25,633 nucleotides of DNA from JAPKZH01 sp964537875. GTDB taxonomy: Bacteria; Acidobacteriota; Aminicenantia; Aminicenantales; UBA4085. Where the stretch lies: NCBI GenBank assembly GCA_964537875.1, contig CAZIDN010000052.1, positions 1 to 25,633 on the forward strand, written 5' to 3'. The notes below the pieces were generated by a model. That model saw nothing but the letters and a program-made list of their open reading frames with translations, did no database searches and was not told the origin of the DNA. How positions within the stretch are numbered: position 1 is the first letter of the stretch; each line of letters begins with the position of its first letter. Position numbers and translations under genes: made by a program. Of this stretch, positions 14,996-23,243 are shown piece by piece.

Positions 14996-15514
14996 TTTCT
15001 TAAAAAATGTCGGATATCAATATTTCCACCGGCGAAAAGAAAAATACCCACATCATTTTCAGAAACACAAAGTTAATCCAAAAACCTGATGGATCAAATT
15101 TTCATTGGGTTACTCATTTTCAGATCTGTGACCCTCTCCCCATTCTTTGGACAGGTCAGGAGCTTTCTAAAAATGATTAAGAGCCTGCCTGCCATTGCCA
15201 TTTTATCCCTTTTTGAGCGGGAAAGCCATTTTATCCAAAGTGCCCGAAAAAACGGCTTCACTGTTTGACCTACGAACGACGATCTCGAGCCGGTTCATAT
15301 AAATCCACAGCCATCCTCTCGTGTTTTGACGATCAGCATCCCGGACAAGTCGGAGAGGGGAAAAAGGAGAGGGGAGGAGGGCGGCTGATTATTGATTTCT
15401 GGATATAATTTCAGAACATCTTAATAAATTGCTATTCGAAGTCATCTTCTGTACTTTATAATCATACCCGCGGTTTTGCAGGAAAATTATGGCAGGATTA
15501 GTAGAGGTGTAAAA
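14996..15514. other. Intergenic region with short repeats
   Basis: No gene is supported in about 520 bases. It contains a tandem pair of GCCATTTTATCC (about 15198 and 15227) and the left copy of a 33-base direct repeat (15328-15360). It is followed by AT-rich sequence with two TATAAT matches (about 15403 and 15456) that could serve the DUF2284 gene, though no matching -35 was found at a normal distance. Confidence 0.4.
15328..15360 (+). repeat. 33-bp direct repeat, left copy
   Basis: Starts GACGATCAGCATCCCGG and continues ACAAGTCGGAGAGGGG. The right copy at 16112-16145 differs at about three bases. Both are followed by purine-rich G/A sequence. Both copies can be read as a similar peptide ending (TISIPDKSE here, TINIPGKSE in the other), so they may be duplicated gene tails. 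Confidence 0.75.
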
Positions 15515-16060
15515 ATGGCCCCTAAAACCAGGAATAGAGAAATAAAAACGATTCTATCGGACGATGAGCTTTGTGATGCTGCAAGGCGGAAACCTGGCGT
15601 TAAAGATGTCCGGATAATTTCTCCTTCAGACGTGGTAACTGCTGCCTGGGTTAAATTGAAGTGTCAGTTCGGCTGCGACGGATATGGCCAGTGTTTGGTT
15701 TGCCCTCCTTTTACGCCGCCGCCGGAACAGATGCGTGTCGTCTTGGATTGTTACCATCGAGCGATATTGATACACTTTGGACTGCGGGCGGCACTAAAGA
15801 CAGTAGTCGCCGACCTTGAGCGGGATATTTTCCTAAGTGGTGCCTGGAAGGCTTTTGGCCTTGGCGATGGCCCGTGCTATTTCTGCAAGAAGTGTCCTGT
15901 GGAAGAAGGACAGTGCCGGCACACTGAGCGGGCTCGGCCATCGATGGAAGCGTGCGGAATCGATGTTTTTTCTACCGCGAAGAAAGCGGGCTTTCCGATA
16001 GAGGTTGTTCGAACGAGACGCCAATGCCCCAACTATTACGGATTGATATTGGTGGATTAA
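15515..16060 (+). CDS. DUF2284 predicted metal-binding protein
   Basis: 181 residues from the ATG at 15515, preceded by AGAGGTG; the frame opens at 15476 but that start has no ribosome site. Cysteine clusters are the main feature: KCQFGCDGYGQCLVCPPF (about residues 50-67), then CYFCKKCPVEEGQCRH and EACGIDV. These match DUF2284, predicted to bind a metal or an iron-sulfur cluster; no reaction is known. The gene lies between two copies of a 33-base direct repeat. A role with methyl or cobalamin enzymes is sometimes suggested by context, but nothing here proves it. Confidence 0.85.
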   Translation: MAPKTRNREIKTILSDDELCDAARRKPGVKDVRIISPSDVVTAAWVKLKCQFGCDGYGQCLVCPPFTPPPEQMRVVLDCYHRAILIHFGLRAALKTVVADLERDIFLSGAWKAFGLGDGPCYFCKKCPVEEGQCRHTERARPSMEACGIDVFSTAKKAGFPIEVVRTRRQCPNYYGLILVD

Positions 16061-16425
16061 CCATTACGCAACAAACGGTTATCGCCCCAAGCTATCCACT
16101 TGCATTTACAAGACGATCAACATCCCGGGCAAGTCGGAGAAGGGGGAATAAAAGGGAAAGAGAGCGGAGGGAAAGGCGAGGGGCGATAAATACAAACGGG
16201 GGATGTATGCTAATAGCCGAAAGAAGGGATCGTTGCAGCTGCCGGGGAGGGGAGTAATAGAGTCCCTAATTTTGCCCGATAAATGAGGCTCATGCCTCTA
16301 ATCGCTAGATAATAATATACTTATGTTCTATTTGCCCAATCGACTTGGGAAGCTAAAACCCGCATTTTTTGCCAAGAAATCAATTTCTCCGCGCGGCCTT
16401 CGACTAAAAGGGTGTGAGAAAAGAG
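16061..16425. other. Intergenic region with right copy of a direct repeat
   Basis: No gene is supported. It contains the right repeat copy (16112-16145), purine-rich sequence after it, and an AT-rich stretch near 16305-16325 that could carry a promoter for the receiver gene, with no clear -35. Confidence 0.4.
16112..16145 (+). repeat. 33-bp direct repeat, right copy
   Basis: Matches 15328-15360 with about three differences plus one extra base near the end. In one frame the sequence runs YKTINIPGKSEKGE and then a stop, suggestive of a gene end. The distance between copies is 784 bases and encloses the DUF2284 gene. Confidence 0.75.
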
Positions 16426-16827
16426 ATGAAGGATTCCTTATCGAATGCGAGGTCGGCCGTGAGAATCTTGATCGTCGAGGATGAAGCGATCATCGCCCGG
16501 GATATCCAGAATATCCTGAGCCGGTTCGGCTATCAAGTGAGCGGTATGGCCTCCTCCGGCGAAGAATCCATCCGAAAAGCCCGAGACCTGAATCCGGACT
16601 TGGTCCTGATGGATGTCAAGCTCAAAGGCTCGATGGACGGGATCGAAGCCGGCCATGAGATCCATGATCATCTCCATATTCCCGTTGTTTATCTGACGGC
16701 ATTCGGCGAGGAAAAGACTCTGGAAGGCGCACAACCGAATAACGGTTTCATGAAAATCCTGAAACCGTTCGAGGAGAAAGACATCCAGTGCGTGATCCAG
16801 ATGATTCTTCCTCGTAACAATAATTAA
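16426..16827 (+). CDS. Stand-alone response regulator receiver protein
   Basis: 133 residues from the ATG at 16426 (a GTG at 16414 is possible but too close to any ribosome site). A single receiver domain with the acidic pocket Glu18-Asp19, phospho-acceptor Asp63 (context LVLMDVKLKG), Thr91 and Lys113 (ILKPFEEKDI). There is no output domain, so it is CheY-like or part of a phosphorelay. No histidine kinase is adjacent. The MDVKLKGSMDGIEAG wording is typical of receivers that partner PAS-containing sensor kinases. A strong terminator follows, so it is a single-gene unit. Confidence 0.9.
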   Translation: MKDSLSNARSAVRILIVEDEAIIARDIQNILSRFGYQVSGMASSGEESIRKARDLNPDLVLMDVKLKGSMDGIEAGHEIHDHLHIPVVYLTAFGEEKTLEGAQPNNGFMKILKPFEEKDIQCVIQMILPRNNN

Positions 16828-16839
16828 TCCCTTCCCTAG

Positions 16840-16897
16840 AAGGCCTGCTGAGAGACCAACTCCCTGGCTCTTAAAAGACCCGGCAGGCCTTTTTTTT
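16840..16897 (+). terminator. Rho-independent terminator after the receiver gene
   Basis: The stem pairs GGCCTGC (16842-16848) with GCAGGCC (16883-16889) and is extended by AA/TT. It is followed by an eight- to nine-base T-tract. The loop is long (34 bases) and may hold a second pairing. Confidence 0.85.
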
Positions 16898-16905
16898 GCC
16901 CATTT

Positions 16906-16934
16906 TTGACAAGTGTCCGGCTATTTGTTAATCT
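16906..16934 (+). promoter_or_regulatory. Promoter of the Xaa-Pro aminopeptidase gene
   Basis: TTGACA at 16906-16911, 17-base spacer, TAATCT at 16929-16934. It lies directly after the terminator of the previous gene. The predicted start is near 16941, about 49 bases before the ATG. Confidence 0.65.
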
Positions 16935-16989
16935 TGTCCTTCGTTGATGGACGATATTTCGAACCCGAGTCCAACAAAAAGGAGAACCC

Positions 16990-18378
16990 ATGTTTGACGC
17001 AAAAACTTATGTCAAAAGACGCGAGCTTCTGAAAAAGCAGGTCCCCTCCGGGCTGATTCTGTTCCTGGGGAATGAGGACAGCCCGATGAACTACGCGGCC
17101 AATACCTATCATTTCCGGCAGGACAGCTCTTTTCTCTATTTCTACGGATTGGATTCCCCCGGCCTGGCGGCGGTCATCGATGTCGAAGAGAAAAAGGATA
17201 TGGTGTTCGGGAACGATATCGGCATCGAAGACATCATCTGGATGGGGTACCTTCCCACCTTGAAAGAGCGGGCGGCCAGGATCGGAGTGAAGCAGACAGC
17301 CCCTCTCAAAGATTTGGAAGGGATGCTGAAAGAGGCCGCCGAAAAGGGAAGGCCGATCCATTTTCTGCCTCCCTATCGGACCGAAAGTCAGTTGAAGCTC
17401 CAGGCTTGGCTGGGGATTCCGCCGCAGGAGTCCAAGAGCAAATCCTCTCCCGAATTTATCAAGGCCGTCGTGGCCCAGAGGTCCGTGAAATCGGAGGGAG
17501 AGATCGCCCAGATCGAGATCGCGCTCAAGACAAGCTATAAGATGTATATCACGGCGATGCATATGGCTCAGCCCGGGATTTATGAAAAAGATATTGCCGG
17601 ACGGATTGATGGGATCGCCATGGCCGACGGCGGGGCAACCGCTTTTCCCACGATCCTCACCATCAACGGCCAGATCCTCCACAATCATGACCACGGCAAC
17701 CTGCTGAAGAAGGGTCGGCTGCTTGTCGTGGACGCGGGCGCCGAATCGCCCCTCCATTATGCGTCGGACATCACCCGGACCATCCCGGTCGGCGGGAAAT
17801 TTTCGGCCAAGCAAAAGGAAATCTATGAGATCGTCTTGGCTGGCCAGGAAAGCGCCATCAAGGGCATCAAGCCCGGCATCATGTACAAGGATGTCCACCT
17901 CCAGACGGCAAAGGTCATCGCCTCCGGCTTGAAATCCGCCGGCCTGATGAAGGGCGATGTGGAGGAGGCCGTCAGCCAGGGTGCCCATGCTTTGTTCTTC
18001 CCCCACGGCTTGGGTCACATGCTCGGCCTGGACGTGCATGATATGGAGAATCTCGGCGAGAGCTACGTCGGGTATGACCACACGGTTAAGAGAAGCGACC
18101 AGTTCGGCCTGGCCTATTTGCGCCTGGCTAAGGAGCTCCGGCCCAACTATGTCTTGACCGTGGAGCCTGGCATCTATTTCATTCCGGCCCTGATCGACAA
18201 GTGGAAAAAGGAAAAGAAAGGCCTGTCGTTTATCGCCTATGACAAGCTCGAGGCCTACAGGGATTTCGGCGGCATCCGGATCGAGGACAACATCCTGGTG
18301 ACAAAGGACGGCAGCCGCGTTCTTGGCCGGCCCATCCCCAAAAAAGCGGCCAAGGTCGAACAGGCCGCAACGCTCTAA
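16990..18378 (+). CDS. Xaa-Pro aminopeptidase (M24B, aminopeptidase P type)
   Basis: 462 residues; AAGGAG lies about 6 bases before the ATG. An AMP_N-type domain (about 1-150) carries the GNEDSPMNYAANTYHFRQDSSFLYF segment. The pita-bread M24 domain follows. All five metal ligands are visible: Asp248 (VVDAGAE), Asp260 (ASDITRT), His343 (HGLGHMLG), Glu392 (VEPGIYF) and Glu432 (IRIEDN). The enzyme removes an N-terminal residue before proline using two metal ions. No signal peptide, so it is cytoplasmic. It fits recycling of peptides, in line with the secreted protease in the window. It has its own promoter. Confidence 0.95.
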   Translation: MFDAKTYVKRRELLKKQVPSGLILFLGNEDSPMNYAANTYHFRQDSSFLYFYGLDSPGLAAVIDVEEKKDMVFGNDIGIEDIIWMGYLPTLKERAARIGVKQTAPLKDLEGMLKEAAEKGRPIHFLPPYRTESQLKLQAWLGIPPQESKSKSSPEFIKAVVAQRSVKSEGEIAQIEIALKTSYKMYITAMHMAQPGIYEKDIAGRIDGIAMADGGATAFPTILTINGQILHNHDHGNLLKKGRLLVVDAGAESPLHYASDITRTIPVGGKFSAKQKEIYEIVLAGQESAIKGIKPGIMYKDVHLQTAKVIASGLKSAGLMKGDVEEAVSQGAHALFFPHGLGHMLGLDVHDMENLGESYVGYDHTVKRSDQFGLAYLRLAKELRPNYVLTVEPGIYFIPALIDKWKKEKKGLSFIAYDKLEAYRDFGGIRIEDNILVTKDGSRVLGRPIPKKAAKVEQAATL

Positions 18379-18553
18379 TATCAACGCAATAATTAAAATG
18401 ACATCTCCGTTCGGGCGGCGCTTAGCACCGCCCATACATTGTCACTTTATTTATTATGTTTGTATTAGTTTGCACGAAGCGAGAAATTCGTTTAAAATAT
18501 TGGCTCATCGAATTCTCCGATCTTCCGAGTGAATCTAAGAAAGAACTGAAATC
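18379..18553. other. Intergenic region with a hairpin
   Basis: A perfect GGGCGG (18413-18418) pairs with CCGCCC (18428-18433) around a short GC-TTA-GC core. No T-tract follows, so it may be a weak terminator or an RNA-stabilising structure. A promoter for the next genes is given separately. Confidence 0.45.
18470..18498 (+). promoter_or_regulatory. Promoter upstream of the nitrilase remnant and NusG paralogue
   Basis: TTGCAC (18470-18475), 17-base spacer, TAAAAT (18493-18498). The start would be near 18505, ahead of the short frame at 18554 and the NusG-like gene at 18667. Confidence 0.55.
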
Positions 18554-18664
18554 ATGAAAATTGCCCTCGTCCAGCAGCAGGCCGCTCATGATCCCGCTGA
18601 GAACCTCCGCCCGGATCGGCGTCCGGGCCTTTACAAGAATTTCAAGCTGACGGATGAGAAATAA
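18554..18664 (+). pseudogene. Truncated carbon-nitrogen hydrolase (nitrilase family) remnant
   Basis: A 36-codon frame starts MKIALVQQQAAHDPAENLR, the usual first strand and helix of nitrilase-family amidases (N-carbamoylputrescine amidase type). After that it changes to an unrelated-looking PDRRPGLYKNFKLTDEK and stops. The catalytic Glu, Lys and Cys are all missing. The most likely history is an internal deletion of a full gene of about 280-300 codons. It ends 2 bases before the NusG-like gene and so now works at most as a leader peptide. Confidence 0.5.
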
Positions 18665-18666
18665 AA

Positions 18667-19149
18667 ATGGAAAGCTGGTACGTCATCAACACCAAGCCGA
18701 AAAGGGAATTCCAGGTCGAACGGCTATTCCAGGAAGGCGGAATCAAGATCTATAACCCCAGGTATCGCGAGGGATTAAAAACGAAGCCGTTCTTCCCCGG
18801 CTATCAATTCGTCTTGTTCGACTATCCAGGCCAGTACAAGCTGGTCAAATACACCCGGGGCGTCAAACGGATCGTCGGCAATGAGGAAGGCCCGATTCCG
18901 ATTGAGGAGAGGATCCTCCAGGAAATCCAAGCTAGGGAAGTTGACGGCTTTATCGAGTTCTTCAAGTACGGACCCGAGCCTCAAGTCGGGGACGAGATCG
19001 AAGTCGCCGAAGGCCCGCTCAAGGGCTTGAGAGGGGTTTTCAAGAAAGACCTCTCCGACCAGGACCGGGTGATGATCCTTCTGGATTATGTTTCTTATCA
19101 GGGCCAGCTTCTCATCGAGAAGAAAAAGCTCAAGAAGGTCATCTATTGA
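18667..19149 (+). CDS. NusG paralogue (RfaH/LoaP-like transcription elongation factor)
   Basis: 160 residues. The NGN domain (about 1-100) has the typical WYVINTKPKREFQVERLF start and the KPFFPGYQFVLFDY core. A KOW domain follows (107-134, VGDEIEVAEGPLKGLRGVF) and ends with a basic IEKKKLKKVIY. It is shorter and more diverged than housekeeping NusG and is not beside secE or ribosomal genes, so it is a specialised paralogue. Such factors let RNA polymerase read long operons, often for polysaccharides or other secreted products. No such operon lies downstream on its strand, so its target is elsewhere. GGATGAG may be its ribosome site. Confidence 0.88.
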   Translation: MESWYVINTKPKREFQVERLFQEGGIKIYNPRYREGLKTKPFFPGYQFVLFDYPGQYKLVKYTRGVKRIVGNEEGPIPIEERILQEIQAREVDGFIEFFKYGPEPQVGDEIEVAEGPLKGLRGVFKKDLSDQDRVMILLDYVSYQGQLLIEKKKLKKVIY

Positions 19150-19253
19150 GCCGTCGGCGCCCGGCCGGACCTCAGGCTCTGTAAAAAACTCTCCGTCAGG
19201 CTGTAGCTCGAGAAAAATATCACGCCGTTCCCGCCCAGGCGACGGATTATGGA

Positions 19254-20948
19254 CTATTTCTGCTTCAGGTTCAACCGGCCGTAGCCGAACTTGTTGTCTT
19301 TGCCCGATTCGCCCAGGTCGATCGCTCTTTTCTCGAGGATTTTCCGGACTTGGGACATCGAGTAGGGCGAATTTCCCTTGATCAGGCCGCAGGCGCCGGC
19401 GACATGGGGGACGGAGGCGGATGTTCCCCAGAACCCGAATTGGCCGTACGTGGAGGTGGATACTCCGGAGGGGGCTGTCAGGTCGGGCTTGATCCGGCCG
19501 TCGTGAGTTGGCCCCCAGGCGCTGTAATAATGAAGCGAGTCATCCACCCAGCTCGTCGCGCCCACGGTCAGGGCGGAGGCGGCATCGGCCGGTATCGTGA
19601 TGCTCCCGGAAGAGACAAAATATTCAATGGCTTCGTCATTGTTGTAAGTGAATAGCTCAAGCCTGATGGGTTTTGTGGCGCTCGTTTTTCGGATGGACAC
19701 GGCCCACTTTCCCGCCGTTTTCGAATACCACCCGCCGATTTCCTCGACCGGCCACTGGCTGCCGTTTTGCTGGTTCGAGGATTTATCGACAAAATCCCAG
19801 CTCGTGCCGGACCAGAAATAGAGATAGAGGTCGAAGTCCTGACTCGATCCGCTGTAGTCGTAGCCATTCCAAGTTCCCCAGTCGTTCCAGTTCAAGTAAG
19901 CGGCGATCGGCATATTGGCCGGCGCGTGAAATTCCAGATATCGATCAGTCCCTGAAAAGTTATGCCAGCCGTCTCCGTCGGGATCGTTGAAATTCCCTTC
20001 CCAGTGGTCCTCGGCCGCATTTCCCGCCGAAGAGGCCCAGATGATGTCATGACTGGCCGCGGCTTCCACGTCGTCGCAGATCGGACCAGTTCCATCTCCC
20101 GCGCCGGCGTTGAACCAGCCCAGCGAGTAAGAGATCACCTGGACTTTCTGACTGATGATCCAGTCCACGGCGTTATGATGCTCGACGTCCGTTTCGAAGT
20201 TGACCAGCCAGAGCTTGGCGTTGGGCGCCATGTCGTGGACGATTTCGGCATTGGCCGCGCCGTGAACCTCATCGGCGAAGATATCTTGATCAGCCCGAAA
20301 AGAGCGCGTTTCGACGGACGTCGGGAGCTCGCTGCCCAACAGGCTCGTGTAGCCCTTAAAGCCGATATCGAGAATGCAGATTTTCGCCTCGGTCTGGGCC
20401 CGGTAAGGAATGATGTCTTTCCATTGGCCGGCCCCGGTTTTGGAGACTCCTTCGCTGACGACTTCCAAAGGGACCGGTTTCAAAGGGAGGCGGACATATT
20501 TGACCAAGGGATCAGCGGCGAGAGTCTCCAAGGCCTGGATGGGAACGTAATTCTGGATGAGCTGGCGGTAGGTCAGTTCGATTTTCCCGCCCAGGGCTTC
20601 GATCTTCTGTTTCATCGCCGAGACGACCATTCTGGTTTGGACCTGATTGGGCATCGTATTCGTCACCGTGACGACGCGGACGCTGTCCTCGATCATGTCC
20701 ATTTTTCTCAGGCCGGCGAATTCCCTGGCCCTTTCCGAGCCTGATGACATGTAAATCTCCTCGAGCCTGGCCAGCGCCGACTGCAATTTAGGATGGCCTT
20801 GGCCGGGCGCGTTTTCGGCCGGGCTTAAGGCTGAAAAGTTAAGCGGCGGCCGCTCGACGATGGCCCCGGTCGGCAGCAAGAAGGCTACGAGCAGTAGGCA
20901 AAAGAAAACGATCCATCCGGCGGGATTGAGTTTCATGGTTCTCTTCAT
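19254..20948 (-). CDS. Secreted subtilisin-like serine protease (S8)
   Basis: 564 residues; GAGGAG lies 4 bases before the ATG at 20948. A signal peptide spans about residues 6-30. A long N-terminal part (about 40-170) probably acts as a propeptide or accessory domain. The catalytic triad is visible: Asp194 (CILDIGF), His229 (DEVHGAANAEIVHDMAP) and Ser510 (FWGTSASVPHVAGACG), with the oxyanion Asn310 (SSAGNAAEDH). An insert of about 140 residues between Asn310 and the C-terminal core (DFDLYLYFWSG and following) looks like a bacterial pre-peptidase/jelly-roll type domain. It starts 16 bases after the barrel gene, so the two may be co-transcribed. Substrate unknown. Confidence 0.93.
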   Translation of the reverse strand: MKRTMKLNPAGWIVFFCLLLVAFLLPTGAIVERPPLNFSALSPAENAPGQGHPKLQSALARLEEIYMSSGSERAREFAGLRKMDMIEDSVRVVTVTNTMPNQVQTRMVVSAMKQKIEALGGKIELTYRQLIQNYVPIQALETLAADPLVKYVRLPLKPVPLEVVSEGVSKTGAGQWKDIIPYRAQTEAKICILDIGFKGYTSLLGSELPTSVETRSFRADQDIFADEVHGAANAEIVHDMAPNAKLWLVNFETDVEHHNAVDWIISQKVQVISYSLGWFNAGAGDGTGPICDDVEAAASHDIIWASSAGNAAEDHWEGNFNDPDGDGWHNFSGTDRYLEFHAPANMPIAAYLNWNDWGTWNGYDYSGSSQDFDLYLYFWSGTSWDFVDKSSNQQNGSQWPVEEIGGWYSKTAGKWAVSIRKTSATKPIRLELFTYNNDEAIEYFVSSGSITIPADAASALTVGATSWVDDSLHYYSAWGPTHDGRIKPDLTAPSGVSTSTYGQFGFWGTSASVPHVAGACGLIKGNSPYSMSQVRKILEKRAIDLGESGKDNKFGYGRLNLKQK

Positions 20949-20964
20949 AGGTCTCCTCGTCGAT

Positions 20965-21594
20965 TCATCTGAGCGAAAACTTCAGCCCAATTCCGAGCAC
21001 GATCGATCCCTGGTCGAGCTTTTCGAGGTCGCCCGAGATCTCCTCTTTTCCGGTCTGGTCGGTCATCGTCCAGGCCGCGTTGCCTTCGGCGAAGCGGAAC
21101 CTGGCATCAAACACCAGGGCCAGGCTCCGGTTCAAAGCGACTTCCAGGCCGGCGCCAATATGAAAGCCAATTGAATTGTCCAATTTTTCCGTGATCCGGA
21201 ATCCGACCTTTTCCCAATCGGCTGCGATTTGTGGGTCGATGGTGAATTGATAGATGGAATATCCTACGCCGACCGCGAAATAGGGCGTGAATTTTCCCCC
21301 GGAAAGCGGTAGCTGTCCCTTGAGGCTGACTTCCAAGGGCAAAACGGCGAGCGTCCCCTTGCTCAAGCCGTCTGCAGAGCCCGCCACGGAGGACTCATAC
21401 CGAATACCGCTCAGCTCGATGGCAAAGTATTTATGAAGGTCAAAGGACAGTCCGGCTCCATAGGCAAAGGCCTGGGCATAGTTCTTTTCCGTAGGAAGAG
21501 CGTAGCCTCCAAGGATGTGGATATGAATGGCTGCCTGAGACGATCCCAAAGCGATGATCAGGAGAAGAATGGCCGACAGCGCGGCTCTTTTCAT
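20965..21594 (-). CDS. Outer-membrane beta-barrel protein
   Basis: 209 residues. Signal peptide about 1-22 (KRAALSAILLLIIALGSSQA). The rest has alternating hydrophobic strands with aromatic girdle residues: YFAIELSGIRYESS, LAVLPLEVSLKGQL, FTPYFAVGVGYSIYQF, NSIGFHIGAGLEVAL, LALVFDARFRF and a last strand VLGIGLKFSLR ending in Arg. This matches the small outer-membrane barrel (OmpW/OMP_b-brl) type. Its ATG overlaps the hyuB stop by 4 bases, and GAGGAGG lies just upstream. That position suggests an uptake or surface role linked to the hydantoinase pair, but that is only inference. Confidence 0.83.
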   Translation of the reverse strand: MKRAALSAILLLIIALGSSQAAIHIHILGGYALPTEKNYAQAFAYGAGLSFDLHKYFAIELSGIRYESSVAGSADGLSKGTLAVLPLEVSLKGQLPLSGGKFTPYFAVGVGYSIYQFTIDPQIAADWEKVGFRITEKLDNSIGFHIGAGLEVALNRSLALVFDARFRFAEGNAAWTMTDQTGKEEISGDLEKLDQGSIVLGIGLKFSLR

Positions 21595-23237
21595 TTTTCC
21601 TCCTCTCGGTTATTACGATTGATTGAATTACCCCGTGGCTTGCCACGGGGAATGGCGACGCGGATTCCCCCTACCTGTTGCTTTCCATAGCCGCCTCCGC
21701 CGGGAGTTTCGATCCGCAGGACGTCTCCGGCTTTCACCTGAAGGTTGACTTTAGAATTCAGGGTGATTCTTTTCCCGCCCGACAATAGGACATTCTTTCC
21801 CGGTGCGCCCGGCTGCCCTCCTTCGAGGCCGTAAGGAGCGAATTTCCTTCGCTCAGACATGATGGTAACCTGGGTGGGGATGGCGAATTCATATTCACGG
21901 ACGATCCCGTCACCCCCCCGGTTCGCGCCGCGGCCGCCCGAGCCGTTTCGGAGGGAATATCTCCGAATGCGAATCGGCAGGTACTTCTCCAAGGCCTCAA
22001 GAGGAGTGTTCCGCGAGTTTGTCATGTGGGTGTGGACTCCGCTCACGCCGGGATTCTCCCGGCTGGCGCCCATGCCGCCGCCGATGGTCTCATAATAAGC
22101 GAACGGCTTCCTTTTCCCGGGATCATAGCCGCCGAACGCCACGTTGTTCATGGTTCCGGAGCTGGCCGCGGGAATTTTTCCCGGCACGGCCTTGGCCAGG
22201 GCGCCGAGGAGGACGTCCACGATCCGCTGAGAGGTCTCGACATTTCCGGCCGCCGTCGCGGCGGGATATTGGGCGCTGACGACCAGGCCGGGGGGCGCAA
22301 TGATCCTCAGCGGACGCATCAAGCCCGTGTTGAAAGGAATATCCTCTTCGATCAAGGAGCGGAAGACATAAAGGACGGCCGACAAGGTCACTGCGGAGTT
22401 GGCATTGACGCTTCCTTTGACCTGGGGTGAAGAAGCGCTGAAATCAATGACGGCCCGGCTCCCCCGGATGAGAATTTGAACGGCGATCCTGACGGGGTCC
22501 CCGGAAATGCCGTCGTCATCCAGATAATCGGTGAACTCATAGGTTCCATCCGGAATTCTCCGGATGGTTTGTCGCAAGAATTTTTCCGTGTAATCCTGGA
22601 TCAAGGCCGCGTAGCGCAGGATCTTGCCCAGCCCGTACTTGCGGACCGCTTCCCGGGTTCGTTGTTTTCCTTTTTCGCAGGCGGCGATTTGGGCGAGAAG
22701 GTCGCCCTTGCGCTCTTCGGGCGTGCGGACGTTGGCCAGGATCAAGCCAAGAAGGTCTTCGTCCAGGCGGCCTTTTCGAATCAGCTTCAGGGGAGGCAGG
22801 ATCAGCCCTTCCTGGAATATCTCGGTGGCCAGCGGCATGGAACCCGGCGTCATCCCTCCCACATCCGAATGATGGGCCCGGTTGGCGGCAAAAAAAGCAA
22901 GTCTCTTCCTAATAAAGACGGGCGCGATGCAGGTGATATCCGGGAGATGGGTGCCGCCCCGGTAGGGGTCATTAAGGATGACAAGGTCTCCCTCTTCGAA
23001 CGTCGTAGCCTTCATGGCCGCTTGGACGGAGAGGGGCATAGCCCCCAGGTGAACCGGAATATGGGAGCCCTGGGCGAGAGTTTCTCCCCGATCATTGAAG
23101 AGGGCGCAGGAGAAATCTTTTCGTTCTTTGATATTGGGGGAGAGGGCCGTCCGGCCGAGCACGGCGGCCATTTCCTCGGAAATGGAGACAAAGATATTCT
23201 TGAAAATCTCAAGTTCGATCGAGTCGAATGTCTTCAT
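21591..23237 (-). CDS. hyuB: Hydantoinase B/oxoprolinase family protein
   Basis: 548 residues. Known motifs are visible: LNDPYRGGTHLPDITC (about residues 84-99), NRAHHSDVGGMTPGSM, the NSAVTLSAVLYVFRSL segment, YGLEGGQPGAPG and the final TPGGGGYG. HyuB works with HyuA in ATP-dependent opening of hydantoin-, oxoproline- or N-carbamoyl-type rings or in acetone-carboxylase-like chemistry; the substrate cannot be read from sequence. It starts 6 bases after hyuA and overlaps the barrel gene by 4 bases. Near its end, 21631-21650 is a perfect CCCCGTGG/CCACGGGG hairpin inside the coding sequence. Confidence 0.93.
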   Translation of the reverse strand: MKTFDSIELEIFKNIFVSISEEMAAVLGRTALSPNIKERKDFSCALFNDRGETLAQGSHIPVHLGAMPLSVQAAMKATTFEEGDLVILNDPYRGGTHLPDITCIAPVFIRKRLAFFAANRAHHSDVGGMTPGSMPLATEIFQEGLILPPLKLIRKGRLDEDLLGLILANVRTPEERKGDLLAQIAACEKGKQRTREAVRKYGLGKILRYAALIQDYTEKFLRQTIRRIPDGTYEFTDYLDDDGISGDPVRIAVQILIRGSRAVIDFSASSPQVKGSVNANSAVTLSAVLYVFRSLIEEDIPFNTGLMRPLRIIAPPGLVVSAQYPAATAAGNVETSQRIVDVLLGALAKAVPGKIPAASSGTMNNVAFGGYDPGKRKPFAYYETIGGGMGASRENPGVSGVHTHMTNSRNTPLEALEKYLPIRIRRYSLRNGSGGRGANRGGDGIVREYEFAIPTQVTIMSERRKFAPYGLEGGQPGAPGKNVLLSGGKRITLNSKVNLQVKAGDVLRIETPGGGGYGKQQVGGIRVAIPRGKPRGNSINRNNREEEK

Positions 23238-23243
23238 GGATCC

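Noticed and set aside
15328..16145. Insertion sequence bounded by the 33-bp repeats
   Set aside because: The repeats are direct rather than inverted and no transposase lies between them.
18413..18433. Integron attC-like site after the aminopeptidase gene
   Set aside because: Only a short simple hairpin; no paired R/L boxes.
16921..18435. Long open frame (504 aa) on the minus strand opposite the Xaa-Pro aminopeptidase
   Set aside because: The plus strand encodes a complete M24B enzyme with all metal ligands; the opposite frame has no recognisable domain and arises from codon bias.
19962..20744. 260-aa plus-strand frame opposite the S8 protease
   Set aside because: Shadow of a protease with an intact catalytic triad.
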